From CAXXOK01 sp035399245 (GTDB lineage Bacteria; Bacillota; Clostridia; Christensenellales; Aristaeellaceae): 64,000 nt of DNA. How positions within the stretch are numbered: position 1 is the first letter of the stretch; each line of letters begins with the position of its first letter. The position numbers and the translations under genes were made by a program. This document shows positions 1 through 8,554 of the stretch, in pieces. The notes beneath the pieces are model-generated. The model searched no databases. It was given only the letters and a program-made list of their open reading frames with translations, and had not been told where the DNA came from. The stretch spans positions 1-64,000 of the forward strand of contig DAOPIR010000001.1 of assembly GCA_035399245.1 (NCBI GenBank). Direction: 5' to 3'.

Positions 1-484
1 TGTTGAACACGGCCTCCTTCACACCGCCCAGCTCCGTCATGTTATAGCTGACAGGATCCAGTTTTAAGTGGTGCCGCTCGGCATAGCGCGTGTACATCCT
101 AAGCAGCAGCGCGCCAAACAGTGCGGCTTCCTCGCCGCCCGCGCCGGGGCGGATTTCCATGACAACGTTGCGGTCGTCGTCCGGATCCTTGGGAATCAGC
201 AGCAGGCGCAGGGTAGCTTCCTGTTCCTCTTTTTGGGCTTCCAGCTGCTTCAGTTCCTCGGCGGCCATATCGGCCATGTCGGGCATCTGCAGCATTTCCT
301 TGGCTTCTTCCATCTGGGTCAGGGTGGCCTGATACTCCTCGTAGGTTTCCACCGCCGGCGTGATGGACGCAAGCTCCTTGAGCAGCTTCTGGTATTTATC
401 GGTATCGGCAATGATCTCCGGCTGGCCGATCGCTTCGGTCAGCTCCTGATGGCGGGCGATCATAAAATCAAATTTTTCAAACAT
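1..484 (-). CDS. prfA: Peptide chain release factor 1, N-terminal part
   Basis: Recognises UAA and UAG stop codons and triggers peptide release on the ribosome. The gene starts at 484 (MFEKFDFMIARHQEL) behind an AAGGAGCC-like site and runs off the left edge of the window, so only about 161 residues are visible. The N-terminal coiled-coil region and the segment VVMEIRPGAGGEEAALFGAL, the start of the peptide-release core, are typical of RF1. The GGQ loop that enters the peptidyl-transferase centre lies outside the window. It is the last visible gene of a yqhQ-prmC-prfA run, directly downstream of the enzyme that methylates it. Confidence 0.95.
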   Translation of the reverse strand, partial: MFEKFDFMIARHQELTEAIGQPEIIADTDKYQKLLKELASITPAVETYEEYQATLTQMEEAKEMLQMPDMADMAAEELKQLEAQKEEQEATLRLLLIPKDPDDDRNVVMEIRPGAGGEEAALFGALLLRMYTRYAERHHLKLDPVSYNMTELGGVKEAVFN

Positions 485-535
485 CGGTTGGCTCCTTTTG
501 CATGATATCGGAAGGTTGGCAGCAGCTGTTTTGCG

Positions 536-1375
536 CTACGCAAAGCCGAGCGCAGCCTCCAATATGCGCGGTTGCCCATATAAATCCCGATGAACCCGCA
601 GGCTGCCAAAACGCTGTGCGGCATCGAAGATCGCCTGTACGTCCTGCGCCTGTCCGTCGCCGAATTCCATGAAAATCTTACCTTTCGGGTTTAAATAATC
701 GGGCGCTTCCGCCGCCAGCCTGCGGTAGAAGGTCAGCCCGTCCGCGCCGCCGTCCAGCGCCATACGCGGCTCGCAGCGCACCTCGGGCTGCAGGGTATCC
801 ATCTCGCCGGACGGGATGTAGGGCGGGTTGGACACGAGGCAGTCAAACGTCCGTCCCGCAAGCGGCGCCAGCAGATCGCCCTGCGCAAACGTGATATCCG
901 CGCCGTTTTGGCGCGCGTTTTGCCGCGCCAGCGCCAGCGCGGCCTCGCTGAGCTCCGTCGCCCAGACCGCAGCGTCGGGGCGGCTGTGCTTGATGACGAT
1001 GGCAATCGCGCCGCTGCCCGTGCAAAGGTCAGCCACGGCGGGCCGCTGCAGCCCTTGCAGGCTTTGCAGCGCGAGCTCGCAGAGGATCTCCGTTTCCTGC
1101 CGCGGGATCAGCGCCCGCGCGTCCACCCGCAGCTCACAGCCGAAAAACGACTGCGTGCCCAGGATATATTGCAGGGGCTTGCGTGTCAGGCGGATAGACA
1201 GCAGCTCGCGGTAGCGGCGCTCCTGTTCGTCCGTCAGCGCCTGTACGGCATTGAGGGCTAAGGTCATCCGCCGCATGTTCAGCACGTCGCACAGCAGCAG
1301 CTCGGCGTCAATGCGCGGATCGGGCACCGCCCAAAGCACATCGGCGCCATATTGCAGCGCTTCCCGTATGGTCAT
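536..1375 (-). CDS. prmC: Release factor glutamine methyltransferase PrmC
   Basis: Transfers a methyl group from S-adenosylmethionine to the glutamine of the GGQ motif in release factors 1 and 2, which speeds termination. The 279-residue protein has the usual N-terminal helical domain, the SAM motif ADLCTGSGAIAI and the active-site motif SNPPYIPSGE that grips the substrate glutamine. Its start codon overlaps the stop of yqhQ (ATGA at 1372-1375), and prfA follows 51 bases later, so the three genes are probably cotranscribed. This order is common in Bacillota. Function is assigned from family motifs and context. Confidence 0.95.
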   Translation of the reverse strand: MTIREALQYGADVLWAVPDPRIDAELLLCDVLNMRRMTLALNAVQALTDEQERRYRELLSIRLTRKPLQYILGTQSFFGCELRVDARALIPRQETEILCELALQSLQGLQRPAVADLCTGSGAIAIVIKHSRPDAAVWATELSEAALALARQNARQNGADITFAQGDLLAPLAGRTFDCLVSNPPYIPSGEMDTLQPEVRCEPRMALDGGADGLTFYRRLAAEAPDYLNPKGKIFMEFGDGQAQDVQAIFDAAQRFGSLRVHRDLYGQPRILEAALGFA

Positions 1376-2478
1376 ATAGCTTCCTGCACACCCGCGGGCT
1401 CTTCCGCATCAGCCGTTTCCGGCGCCGTTTCGGGCTCCTGCACTATTTCGGGCTCCGCGGCCGTTTCGGGCACATAGTCCGGATCGCTTTCCCGATAGCT
1501 TTTGAGGATCGCCCAGCCCTCGGGCGTATGCTCGGCGTGCTTGGGCATACCGTGCAGCGCCACGTTCATCGATACGATGGCAACCTCCAGCATGCCGTCG
1601 TCGGGCTGCTTGGTGGTCAGCCGCTGCAGCTGCAGCCCCGGCCAGCGCAGCGCACGGGCAATCCAGCTTTCGGAGTGCGCCAGCACCTTAAGCACCTCGT
1701 AGCTCACGCCGGCCACAATCGGCAGCAGCGCCAGCCGGCTTAACAGGCGGTAAACGTAAACATTGCCCTGATACCCGATCACCGTAAACAGGATGATAGA
1801 GATCACAAACACCAGCAAAAGAAAGCTGGTGCCGCAGCGGGGATGCAGCGTGGAGTACACCCGCGCGTTTTCAGGCGTAAGCTGTTTTTTGTGCTCGTGG
1901 CAGTACACGGTTTTATGCTCCGAGCCGTGATACTGGAAGGTACGGCGCACATCCGGCACCAGCATGCAAAACAGGATGTATCCGATCAGGATCATGATGC
2001 GCAGGATGCCCGACAGCAGGTTGACCAGCCAGTTTAGGTTGCCGTCGGCCCACACGGCTTTCAGCCAACGGGCAAACGCCTCCGGAATGGCGAAAAACAG
2101 CACCACCGACAGTACCGTTGCCAGCACGATTGCCGTGCCCATCACGATTTTATCAATACCCTTGCCCAGCTTTTTGGAAAGCCAGATTTCAAACTTGGAG
2201 GGTTCCTCGTCCAGTACGCCGAGCATATTGGTGCTCTTTTGCAGGGTGCCCATGCCCATAGCGAGCATGGAGCCCATGTTGATAATGCCGCGCACGAACG
2301 GCCAGCCCATCCACTTATGCTTTTTAGCGGGCGCAACGTACTCCTGCCGGTCGACGACGATCGACTTGTCCGGCCGGCGCACGGCTACGGCGATCGCGTC
2401 GGGCGATTTCATCATCACGCCCTCCAGCACGGCCTGCCCGCCGATGTCCACAAACTTACACTGCTGCTTGTCCTTCAT
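1372..2478 (-). CDS. yqhQ: YqhQ/DUF1385 membrane protein
   Basis: A 368-residue protein of the DUF1385 (YqhQ) family, whose biochemical role is not established. The family signature is clear: GGQAVLEGVMMKSPDAIAVA near the N-terminus and YHGSEHKTVYCHE in the middle. About four hydrophobic segments lie in the central part (around residues 95-125, 150-175 and 215-250), so it should be an integral membrane protein. The last 50 residues are rich in Glu, Pro and Ala and look disordered. It sits upstream of prmC and prfA with an ATGA overlap, a conserved Bacillota neighbourhood that hints at a link to translation or envelope upkeep without proving it. Confidence 0.85.
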   Translation of the reverse strand: MKDKQQCKFVDIGGQAVLEGVMMKSPDAIAVAVRRPDKSIVVDRQEYVAPAKKHKWMGWPFVRGIINMGSMLAMGMGTLQKSTNMLGVLDEEPSKFEIWLSKKLGKGIDKIVMGTAIVLATVLSVVLFFAIPEAFARWLKAVWADGNLNWLVNLLSGILRIMILIGYILFCMLVPDVRRTFQYHGSEHKTVYCHEHKKQLTPENARVYSTLHPRCGTSFLLLVFVISIILFTVIGYQGNVYVYRLLSRLALLPIVAGVSYEVLKVLAHSESWIARALRWPGLQLQRLTTKQPDDGMLEVAIVSMNVALHGMPKHAEHTPEGWAILKSYRESDPDYVPETAAEPEIVQEPETAPETADAEEPAGVQEAI

Positions 2479-2610
2479 TGGTTTGTTCCTTTCGGTTGTT
2501 CCTGTATCTCTGTATCATCGGTGTTGGTACAATACCATGTTTTCTCAGGTAAATGATGATAAAAGCGCTTGTGCGATGCTGTGTCATATTTCCGCCGGCG
2601 TTTGACTGCA

Positions 2611-3558
2611 TTAAAATTCCATCTTCAGGCTGCGGTCAAATAAGCTGTCCAGCGCCCGTTGGATATCCGCGCCCTCGTACAGTACGCGGTACACCGCATG
2701 GCTGATGGGCAGCTCCACGCCCGTTTGCTCACCCAGCGAAAGCAGCGCTTTAACGGTATATGCGCCCTCGGCCAGCTCGCTGTACGCTTCGCCCGTCACC
2801 AGACATTCGCCAAAGCGGCGGTTATGGCTGTAGGGCGAAAACACGGTCGCTTCGTAATCGCCCAGATGGCACAGGCCGTAGGCGCTGCGCTCGTCGCCGC
2901 CCAGGGCTTGAATCAGGCGCGCTACCTCGCGGGTACCGCGGCTCATCAGCGCACCCTTGAGGGTGGGCAGCTTGAGCCCGTCCAAAATGCCGGCGGCGAT
3001 ACCCACGACATTCTTGGCTGCCGCGCCGATCTCAGATCCCAGCAGGTCGCGCCCGTAATAAAAACGGATCAGCTCACCGGAGAGTGCCTCCACCAGCATG
3101 GCCTTGAGCGCTTCGTCGGCGCTGTCGATCACCATGCAGTTGGGCACGCCGCGCACAAACGCCTGCACATGCCCGGGCCCCAGCCATACGGCGACGGGCT
3201 GCTCCGCGCCCAGCTCCTCGGCGGCAACCTGCGACAATCGCTTGCCGCTGCCGATCTCCAGGCCTTTCATACACAGCACCAGCGGGATGCCGCGCAGGGT
3301 TTGGGCATGCAGCCGCAGCACCTCGCGCAGCGACTGCGACGCTACGGAAATCAGGCAGATGTCCATTTCGCGGTCCGGCGCCGTGATCAGCGCCACGCAA
3401 TCCGGCAGCGTAACCAGCCCGTTGGTGCGGGTGCCGGCAAGCGCCTGAAACCGGGGAGAGCCTTCGCGCCCGAGCAGGCGCACCGCATGCCCCAGCCAGT
3501 CGGTATACCACGCCAGAAACGTGCCCCAGCGACCGCTGCCGATCACCGTGATGCGCAT
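2611..3558 (-). CDS. gpsA: NAD(P)-dependent glycerol-3-phosphate dehydrogenase
   Basis: Reduces dihydroxyacetone phosphate to sn-glycerol 3-phosphate, the backbone for phospholipids. The N-terminal Rossmann motif is VIGSGRWGTFLA and the substrate domain carries GSEIGAAAKNVVGIAAGILD with the family's catalytic lysine. I place the start at 3558 (MRITVIG, 315 aa) rather than the ATG two codons earlier at 3564, because GGGGAGG (3566-3572) is only 1 base from the first ATG but 7 bases from the second. A TATGAT -10-like hexamer lies just upstream. A divergent GpsA-like paralogue cannot be excluded, but the motif set fits well. Confidence 0.88.
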   Translation of the reverse strand: MRITVIGSGRWGTFLAWYTDWLGHAVRLLGREGSPRFQALAGTRTNGLVTLPDCVALITAPDREMDICLISVASQSLREVLRLHAQTLRGIPLVLCMKGLEIGSGKRLSQVAAEELGAEQPVAVWLGPGHVQAFVRGVPNCMVIDSADEALKAMLVEALSGELIRFYYGRDLLGSEIGAAAKNVVGIAAGILDGLKLPTLKGALMSRGTREVARLIQALGGDERSAYGLCHLGDYEATVFSPYSHNRRFGECLVTGEAYSELAEGAYTVKALLSLGEQTGVELPISHAVYRVLYEGADIQRALDSLFDRSLKMEF

Positions 3559-3654
3559 GAGCATTCCTCCCCTTGGCTATCATACCACGGAAAGGATTAT
3601 TTCGAAACAGCAAGCCGTGATCTTTTCGGTTGTTTCGATACCACAAGTATAGAA

Positions 3655-3686
3655 TACGCTCCCGCAGGCAGTTGCCGTACGGGAGC
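3655..3686 (-). terminator. Hairpin after the esterase gene
   Basis: GCTCCCG and CGGGAGC form a 7-bp stem just past the esterase stop codon, reading on the minus strand. The following tract is only weakly T-rich, so this may be a terminator or an mRNA-protecting hairpin. Confidence 0.45.
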
Positions 3687-3692
3687 AAAGGG

Positions 3693-5183
3693 TCAAAGAA
3701 TAAACGGCGCCAGCGGCAGGCCGCCGCTGCCAAACACCTTAACGATGCCGTAGTTTACCCACGCATAGCGCGCGGCGGCGGGCCGGTCTATGCCGTCGGC
3801 GGTCAGGATCAGGGCCGCTCCGTCGATCTGCGCCCTGGCGGGCATAAAGCTGCCGTCCGCGCCCGCCAGCTCAAACAGCGGGGCTTCGCCGTCGCATGTC
3901 ACCGGCTGGGTAAGGGTAACGATCATGCGGCTGCCGTCGCGGCGCGCGGCCAGGGCGTACGGGCCGTCGGCCTGCACCTCCCTGCCGTACACCACCCGCA
4001 GCGCCTGCAGGTACAGCCGGTCGCCGACGGTCTTTTTGTCCTTGGGATGCACGTTGTCAAACTCGCCGCCGTCAATAAGCACCGCAAGGCCCGTGCCCCG
4101 CATATCGCGGTACACCTGTGCCTGCGCCTGCCGCACGGGCGGCCAGCTTTTGTTGTCCTCCTCGCCCTTGCCGATGTACATGGGCAGCTGCACGAACAAA
4201 AACGGCAGCAGCGGATCGCGGAATAAGTCGCGCCAAAACGAGATCAGCGACATCATCAGCGACCGGTAATAGGGCGGGTGCTTGGTGTCTTCCTCGCCCT
4301 GATAGTACAGGATGCCCGTAATGGTATAGGGCGCGACGCGCTTGACCATGGTTTCGATCAGCCCCGCCGGGCGGAACGCGCTCTTGCGGCCCTCCGGCTG
4401 CGGCCACGGGCACTGCCCCGCCTTAACGTTGATTTCCTCCCACGGGATATCGGGATCGGCCTGCTGCAGCGCGCGCACCCGCTTCCACCACGCCTGATAC
4501 GCATCGTCATATTCCTTCATCTCGGCGTCATACTGCGCGTCGGACTTATCGGCGTTGCGCTGCTGATATTCCTTAAGCAGCTTCGCGCCCGCCGTAGTTT
4601 GGCCAAGTGCGGCTTCGTCCAGCCAGCAGGTGACGGACGTGCCGCCCCAATAGCAGTCGATGATCCCGATCGCGACGCCCAGCTCCGGCTGCAAATCCAG
4701 CGCGAAGTGGCAGGCGATAGCGCTGATATCGGCACAGGCGTCGGGCACAAGCGGCTTCCAGCGCATCTGCCGCTCCTGCGTAAGCGCCGCGTCGTCCAGC
4801 CACGCGTTGTGCGGAAAATTGATGTAGCGGATCATGGGATTATCAAGCGTTTTGATCAGCTCCGGCCCGCCCTCGGCCTGCTCCAGCGGCCACTCCATGT
4901 TGCTCTGGCCGCCGGCAAAGTACACGTCGCCGATCATCACGTCCGCGAATGTAAGCGTCGTCTCGCCGTCCGTAACCGTGAGCGTATACGGTCCGCCGGC
5001 ATCCATCGGCGCAAAGGCGGCCTCAAACGTACCGCCTTTGGCCTCGGTTTCCGCCTGCCGGCCGCCAAGCGTCAGCACAATCCGCGCGCCGTCCGCCGCT
5101 TCGCCGAAGATGCGGATATTTTTGCCGCGGCTCAGCACCATATGGTCGGTGAACACCGCCGCGGGCTGCAATTTCTGTTTCAT
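3693..5183 (-). CDS. SGNH-type carbohydrate acetylesterase (sialate O-acetylesterase-like)
   Basis: A 496-residue SGNH hydrolase with no signal peptide, expected to remove O-acetyl groups from sugars in the cytoplasm. Residues 92-99 hold the nucleophile block GQSNMEWP (Ser94), and DNVHPKDK near 376-383 supplies the Asp-His pair. GILYYQGEED fits the family's central conserved block. The family includes sialate O-acetylesterases and plant-polysaccharide acetylesterases. The neighbours are a GH130 phosphorylase and an AGE epimerase, so deacetylation of imported acetyl-manno-oligosaccharides is the best reading (inference). It is the last gene of the 8450-3693 operon, 12 bases after GH130. Confidence 0.85.
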   Translation of the reverse strand: MKQKLQPAAVFTDHMVLSRGKNIRIFGEAADGARIVLTLGGRQAETEAKGGTFEAAFAPMDAGGPYTLTVTDGETTLTFADVMIGDVYFAGGQSNMEWPLEQAEGGPELIKTLDNPMIRYINFPHNAWLDDAALTQERQMRWKPLVPDACADISAIACHFALDLQPELGVAIGIIDCYWGGTSVTCWLDEAALGQTTAGAKLLKEYQQRNADKSDAQYDAEMKEYDDAYQAWWKRVRALQQADPDIPWEEINVKAGQCPWPQPEGRKSAFRPAGLIETMVKRVAPYTITGILYYQGEEDTKHPPYYRSLMMSLISFWRDLFRDPLLPFLFVQLPMYIGKGEEDNKSWPPVRQAQAQVYRDMRGTGLAVLIDGGEFDNVHPKDKKTVGDRLYLQALRVVYGREVQADGPYALAARRDGSRMIVTLTQPVTCDGEAPLFELAGADGSFMPARAQIDGAALILTADGIDRPAAARYAWVNYGIVKVFGSGGLPLAPFIL

Positions 5184-5195
5184 AGCAATCCCTCT

Positions 5196-6224
5196 TTATC
5201 GAATACCGATTTCAGTGTCCGTATCGGTCAGCCGGCTGTGCTGCTTGATGTAGCTGACAATCTGATCCGCCTGCGTAAACGCGAGGGCGACATAGCTGTC
5301 CGCCGCGCCGTAGTAGATGGCAATCCGGCCGGTATCCTTATCCTGCAGGGTAGCGCAGGGGAAGCAGACATTGGGCACAAAGCCGCGCTCCTCGTAATCC
5401 TCCTCAGGCGTGAGCAGGAAGTTGCGGCAGCGGTACTTAACGATGCTCGGCTCGTCGATATCCAAAATCGCGCCGCCGATGGAGTACACATAGCCCGAGC
5501 ACGTGCCGATAACGCCGTGGTAAAACAGCAGCCATCCCTCGCTGGTCTCGATAGGCGCGGCGCCGCCGCCGACCTTCAGGCTTTCCCACCAGGCCTGCCC
5601 GCGGCCCATCACATGGCGGTGGCGGCCCCAGTAGACCATGTCCTCGCTCTCGGTGACAAAGATATCGCCAAACGGGGTATGCCCGCTGTCCGACGGACGG
5701 GACAGCAGCTTGAACTTGCCGCCGATCTTGCGGGGAAAGAGCACCGCGTTGCGGTTGAACGGCAGGAAGGGATTTTCGATGCGGGTAAAGGTTTTGAAGT
5801 CCTTCGTTTTCGCCATGCCGATGGCCGCGCCATAGAAATCCGTACACCACATGATGTAATAGGTGTCCTCCACCTTTACCAGGCGCGGATCATACGCCGA
5901 CAGCGGCATAAAGGGCTTTCCGGTTTCATCGGTAAAGGGCACCTTGTTGGGGTCCACGGTCCAATGGATGCCGTCGTCGCTGGTGCCCAGGTACACCTGC
6001 GGCACGCCGTCCACCTGCTCGCCGCGCAGCACGGCCACATAGCCATTTTCGTACTGCATCACGGCGGAGTTGAAGATGCGCGCCACGCCGGGCGCGGGAT
6101 TGCGGCCGATGATGGGGTTGCCGGTGTAACGCCAGATCGGCGCATCGTGCCGGTCGTCCGCGGGACGGTCCTGCCAGGGCATGTTGGGAAGGCTCTGCGC
6201 GCCGAGTATCTGTACTTGGTTCAT
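5196..6224 (-). CDS. GH130 glycoside phosphorylase, probably beta-1,4-manno-oligosaccharide phosphorylase
   Basis: GH130 enzymes cleave beta-1,4-mannosidic bonds with phosphate, releasing mannose 1-phosphate. The 342-residue protein shows the five-bladed propeller motifs of the family, including SAYDPRLVKV with the catalytic acid near Asp112, AVLFPRKIGGKFKLLSRPS, WESLKVGGGAAPI and VPNVCFPC. Its length fits the GH130_2 type better than the longer mannosylglucose phosphorylases. I start it at 6224 (MNQVQIL), where GAGG lies 9 bases upstream; the ATG at 6239 has no ribosome site. Exact substrate (mannan oligosaccharide or Man-GlcNAc) is undecided from sequence. Confidence 0.88.
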   Translation of the reverse strand: MNQVQILGAQSLPNMPWQDRPADDRHDAPIWRYTGNPIIGRNPAPGVARIFNSAVMQYENGYVAVLRGEQVDGVPQVYLGTSDDGIHWTVDPNKVPFTDETGKPFMPLSAYDPRLVKVEDTYYIMWCTDFYGAAIGMAKTKDFKTFTRIENPFLPFNRNAVLFPRKIGGKFKLLSRPSDSGHTPFGDIFVTESEDMVYWGRHRHVMGRGQAWWESLKVGGGAAPIETSEGWLLFYHGVIGTCSGYVYSIGGAILDIDEPSIVKYRCRNFLLTPEEDYEERGFVPNVCFPCATLQDKDTGRIAIYYGAADSYVALAFTQADQIVSYIKQHSRLTDTDTEIGIR

Positions 6225-6255
6225 GATTTTATTCCTCATTTCTGTTGGTTTTTTA

Positions 6256-7278
6256 TCATACGAATTGCCGTACGCTTTGCCGGTATATCACACGCCCGCC
6301 GGTTACCACGCGGCCTTTGCTGTCCTGCGCGCCGTTAATTTTGCCGGAGATCATGCGCGCGGTTTCGATGGCAAGGCTGTCCTGATCGACGGCAAAGGTG
6401 GTCAGCGTGGGGCTTAAGGACGCGCTGTGCGTGAAATCGTCAAAGCCGACGAGTGACACATCCCGCGGCACACGGTACCCAAGATCCTCCAACCGTTTTT
6501 GAAACAGCATCGCCATCTGGTCGCAGTTGCACACAAAGGCGGTCGGCAGCGGATCAGGCAAGGGGAACGCCTGATACACGCCTTGCCCGTCGCGGTCGGG
6601 CACAATCCACGCGGGGTCGATGGGCAGGTCGTTTTGGAGCATGGTTTTGTAGTAGCCCAGATAGCGGTCCATGATGGAGCTCGTGGCGCGGATGGAACCA
6701 AGAAAGCCGATGCGCCGGTGCCCCTTGCGGATGAGATGGCTGGTCAGGCGATAGCTGCCGTACAGGCCGTCGCTCACCACGGCGTCGGCGCCGGATTGCT
6801 CGTCGTAAAAGTCCATGCACACATAGGGCACGCCGATGCCCGCCGAGGCCAGTATCTGCATGTACGCGCCGCTCACCTGCCCCAGCACCACAAGCCCGCT
6901 GATGCGGTTGCCAAACAGGATAGCGGGCAGGCGGCAGTCCGCTTCCTCCTCCCGGGAAAGGATGGACAGCACGCCGTAGCAGTTGAAGCGTGTCAGGTGC
7001 TGCACCAGCTTGCTGCAAAGCGACGCGTAAAAGCTGTTGCCCTGCCCGAAAAAATGCGCGGGCACGAGGATGGCAACGTCCTTGCAGGTACGGGAATTAA
7101 GCTCGTAACGGTAGCCCAGCTCGCGTGCCAGCGCTTCAATTTTGGCGCGCATGGCATCGCTTACGCCGGGCTTGCCGCCAAGCGCCTTGCTCACGGTCAC
7201 GGCGCTCACGCCCAGCCGGCTGCCGATCTCCCGCATGCTGACGCCCTTTTTGTCGTTATTGATCTCGCGGTCGGTCAT
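6256..7278 (-). CDS. LacI-family transcriptional regulator
   Basis: A 340-residue repressor of the LacI/GalR type. The N-terminal helix-turn-helix is VSMREIGSRLGVSAVTVSKA followed by the hinge helix region, and the rest is a periplasmic-binding-protein-like sugar sensor with LSPTLTTFAVDQDSLAIETA near the C-terminus. The start at 7278 overlaps the stop of the upstream epimerase gene (ATGA, 7275-7278); an in-frame ATG at 7302 inside that gene is less likely. It sits within the operon it probably controls. A perfect palindrome at 8469-8483 just downstream of the operon promoter is the likely operator. Confidence 0.9.
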   Translation of the reverse strand: MTDREINNDKKGVSMREIGSRLGVSAVTVSKALGGKPGVSDAMRAKIEALARELGYRYELNSRTCKDVAILVPAHFFGQGNSFYASLCSKLVQHLTRFNCYGVLSILSREEEADCRLPAILFGNRISGLVVLGQVSGAYMQILASAGIGVPYVCMDFYDEQSGADAVVSDGLYGSYRLTSHLIRKGHRRIGFLGSIRATSSIMDRYLGYYKTMLQNDLPIDPAWIVPDRDGQGVYQAFPLPDPLPTAFVCNCDQMAMLFQKRLEDLGYRVPRDVSLVGFDDFTHSASLSPTLTTFAVDQDSLAIETARMISGKINGAQDSKGRVVTGGRVIYRQSVRQFV

Positions 7279-8450
7279 AGGCGCTTCATCATCTCCATGC
7301 ACATGCGCCCGTTATGGTAGGGTGCCTTCCACGGATCGGCGATCGGCAGCGGCTTTGCGCTGCCCTGCGCGTCTACCGCCGCAAACCATTCGCCGCCGGG
7401 CCGCGGATCCACAATATGCGTTTGTATATAGCGCCACAGCGTGCGCATGCGCTCCGGCAGCATAGGATTTTTCGTTTTTTGATAGAGGTTGGCCATGCCG
7501 ATCATGGTTTCCGCCTGCACCCACCAGATGCGCGTGGTATCCAGCGTATCCTCCACACGCTCGTTGCAAAGGCTGCCGCCTGTAAGCGCGCGCGTGAGCA
7601 CGCCCTGCGCCAGGCGCGTGGTAAGCCGCTTGATCTGCGTGCGGTCCTCGCCGGTCAGCACGGCGTCCGCCGCGCGGTCGATCAGCCACGAAGCCTCGAT
7701 ATCATGGCCGTAGCTTTGCATATCGATCAGGGAGTGCATACCACTGTCGAAAAACACATCCAGACGGTTTTCTGCGGCGTTGTACACCTTGTCCCGTATC
7801 AGTGCCAGCAGATCGCGCAGGCGCTCGCCCACACGCGCGTCGCAGCAGGCCTCGTACACAAGCGTATAAGCCTCCAGCACGTGCAGCACGGTGTTCATCG
7901 TTTTTTCCGCGATCACGCCGCGTGCCGTGAGGATGGGGTTGTCGCTGAGCTTATCGTTTTGCAGGGGATGGAACGCGCGGTCAAACGCGTCCAGATACTG
8001 CCCGTCCTTCGTCATGCGGGTTTCCATCAGCTCCACCAGCGCAAGCGCCCTGTGCAGGGCCTGCATGTCGCCGCTCGCCTGATAATACGCGGCCAGCGCA
8101 TACACGGCAAAGGCGTGGTTGTAGGTGTGCTTGGTTTCGTCCAGCGGTGTACCGTCGGCCGCGCACAGCCAAAAAAGCCCGCCCTGCTCCGCGTCTACAA
8201 AACGGTCAAAGTACCGGTAGGCCTGCTGCGCATAATACAGCAGGTCGGGGCGCTTGAGCACGGTACAGGCCGTGGAGAAAAACCACAATATTCGGCTGTT
8301 CATGATGCAGCCCTTGGGCGCGTCGGGATCGGTTTGAAGGTCATAGCCCACATAACCGGTGTATCCGCCGTGGACAGTATCCGTAAGCCCGGTCCAAAAC
8401 GGCAAAATGGTATCCGTTAAATGCCGCGCCATTGCCTGTTGCAAGTCCAT
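7275..8450 (-). CDS. AGE-family epimerase, cellobiose/mannobiose 2-epimerase-like
   Basis: Members of the N-acylglucosamine 2-epimerase family invert C2 of the reducing-end sugar; cellobiose 2-epimerases turn mannobiose into mannosyl-glucose. The 391-residue (alpha/alpha)6-barrel protein has NSRILWFFS (residues 51-59), YGHDIEASWLID and WWVQAETMIG, all characteristic of cellobiose 2-epimerases and carrying conserved active-site His, Glu and Trp residues. It is the first gene of the operon and is followed by lacI with a 4-base overlap. GH130 in the same operon supports mannobiose as the natural substrate (inference). An N-acylglucosamine epimerase is the less likely alternative. Confidence 0.88.
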   Translation of the reverse strand: MDLQQAMARHLTDTILPFWTGLTDTVHGGYTGYVGYDLQTDPDAPKGCIMNSRILWFFSTACTVLKRPDLLYYAQQAYRYFDRFVDAEQGGLFWLCAADGTPLDETKHTYNHAFAVYALAAYYQASGDMQALHRALALVELMETRMTKDGQYLDAFDRAFHPLQNDKLSDNPILTARGVIAEKTMNTVLHVLEAYTLVYEACCDARVGERLRDLLALIRDKVYNAAENRLDVFFDSGMHSLIDMQSYGHDIEASWLIDRAADAVLTGEDRTQIKRLTTRLAQGVLTRALTGGSLCNERVEDTLDTTRIWWVQAETMIGMANLYQKTKNPMLPERMRTLWRYIQTHIVDPRPGGEWFAAVDAQGSAKPLPIADPWKAPYHNGRMCMEMMKRL

Positions 8451-8468
8451 ATCCGTCGCCCCGCCATC

Positions 8469-8483
8469 TTGTTAAGTTAACAA
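8469..8483. promoter_or_regulatory. Perfect palindromic operator, likely for the LacI regulator
   Basis: TTGTTAA-G-TTAACAA is a perfect 7-bp inverted repeat around one central base. It lies at about +7 to +21 relative to the predicted start of transcription and upstream of the epimerase start codon, where a bound LacI protein would block transcription. The regulator assignment is inferred from proximity. Confidence 0.75.
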
Positions 8484-8496
8484 CTGTTATGTGTTA

Positions 8497-8524
8497 ATTC
8501 TACACGTAAACAAGCGGTTGTCAA
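8497..8524 (-). promoter_or_regulatory. Promoter of the epimerase-lacI-GH130-esterase operon
   Basis: On the minus strand, TTGACA (8524-8519) is followed after 16 bases by TAGAAT (8502-8497). This is a near-consensus sigma-A promoter about 50 bases upstream of the first gene of the operon. Confidence 0.8.
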
Positions 8525-8554
8525 TGGGCGTGCGATACTTTTTTCTATGGAAAT

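Noticed and set aside
3601..3640. Inverted TCGAAACA/TGTTTCGA pair upstream of the dehydrogenase gene
   Set aside because: Spacing of 21 bases and lack of a promoter context make an operator unlikely; could be chance.
2659..3753. A 364-codon plus-strand frame opposite the glycerol-3-phosphate dehydrogenase
   Set aside because: Shadow of a gene with clear motifs; no ribosome site and biased composition.
4278..6338. A 686-codon open frame on the plus strand opposite the esterase and GH130 genes
   Set aside because: It is a shadow frame of two well-supported minus-strand genes in GC-rich DNA; its translation is rich in Arg, His and Ala with no domain.
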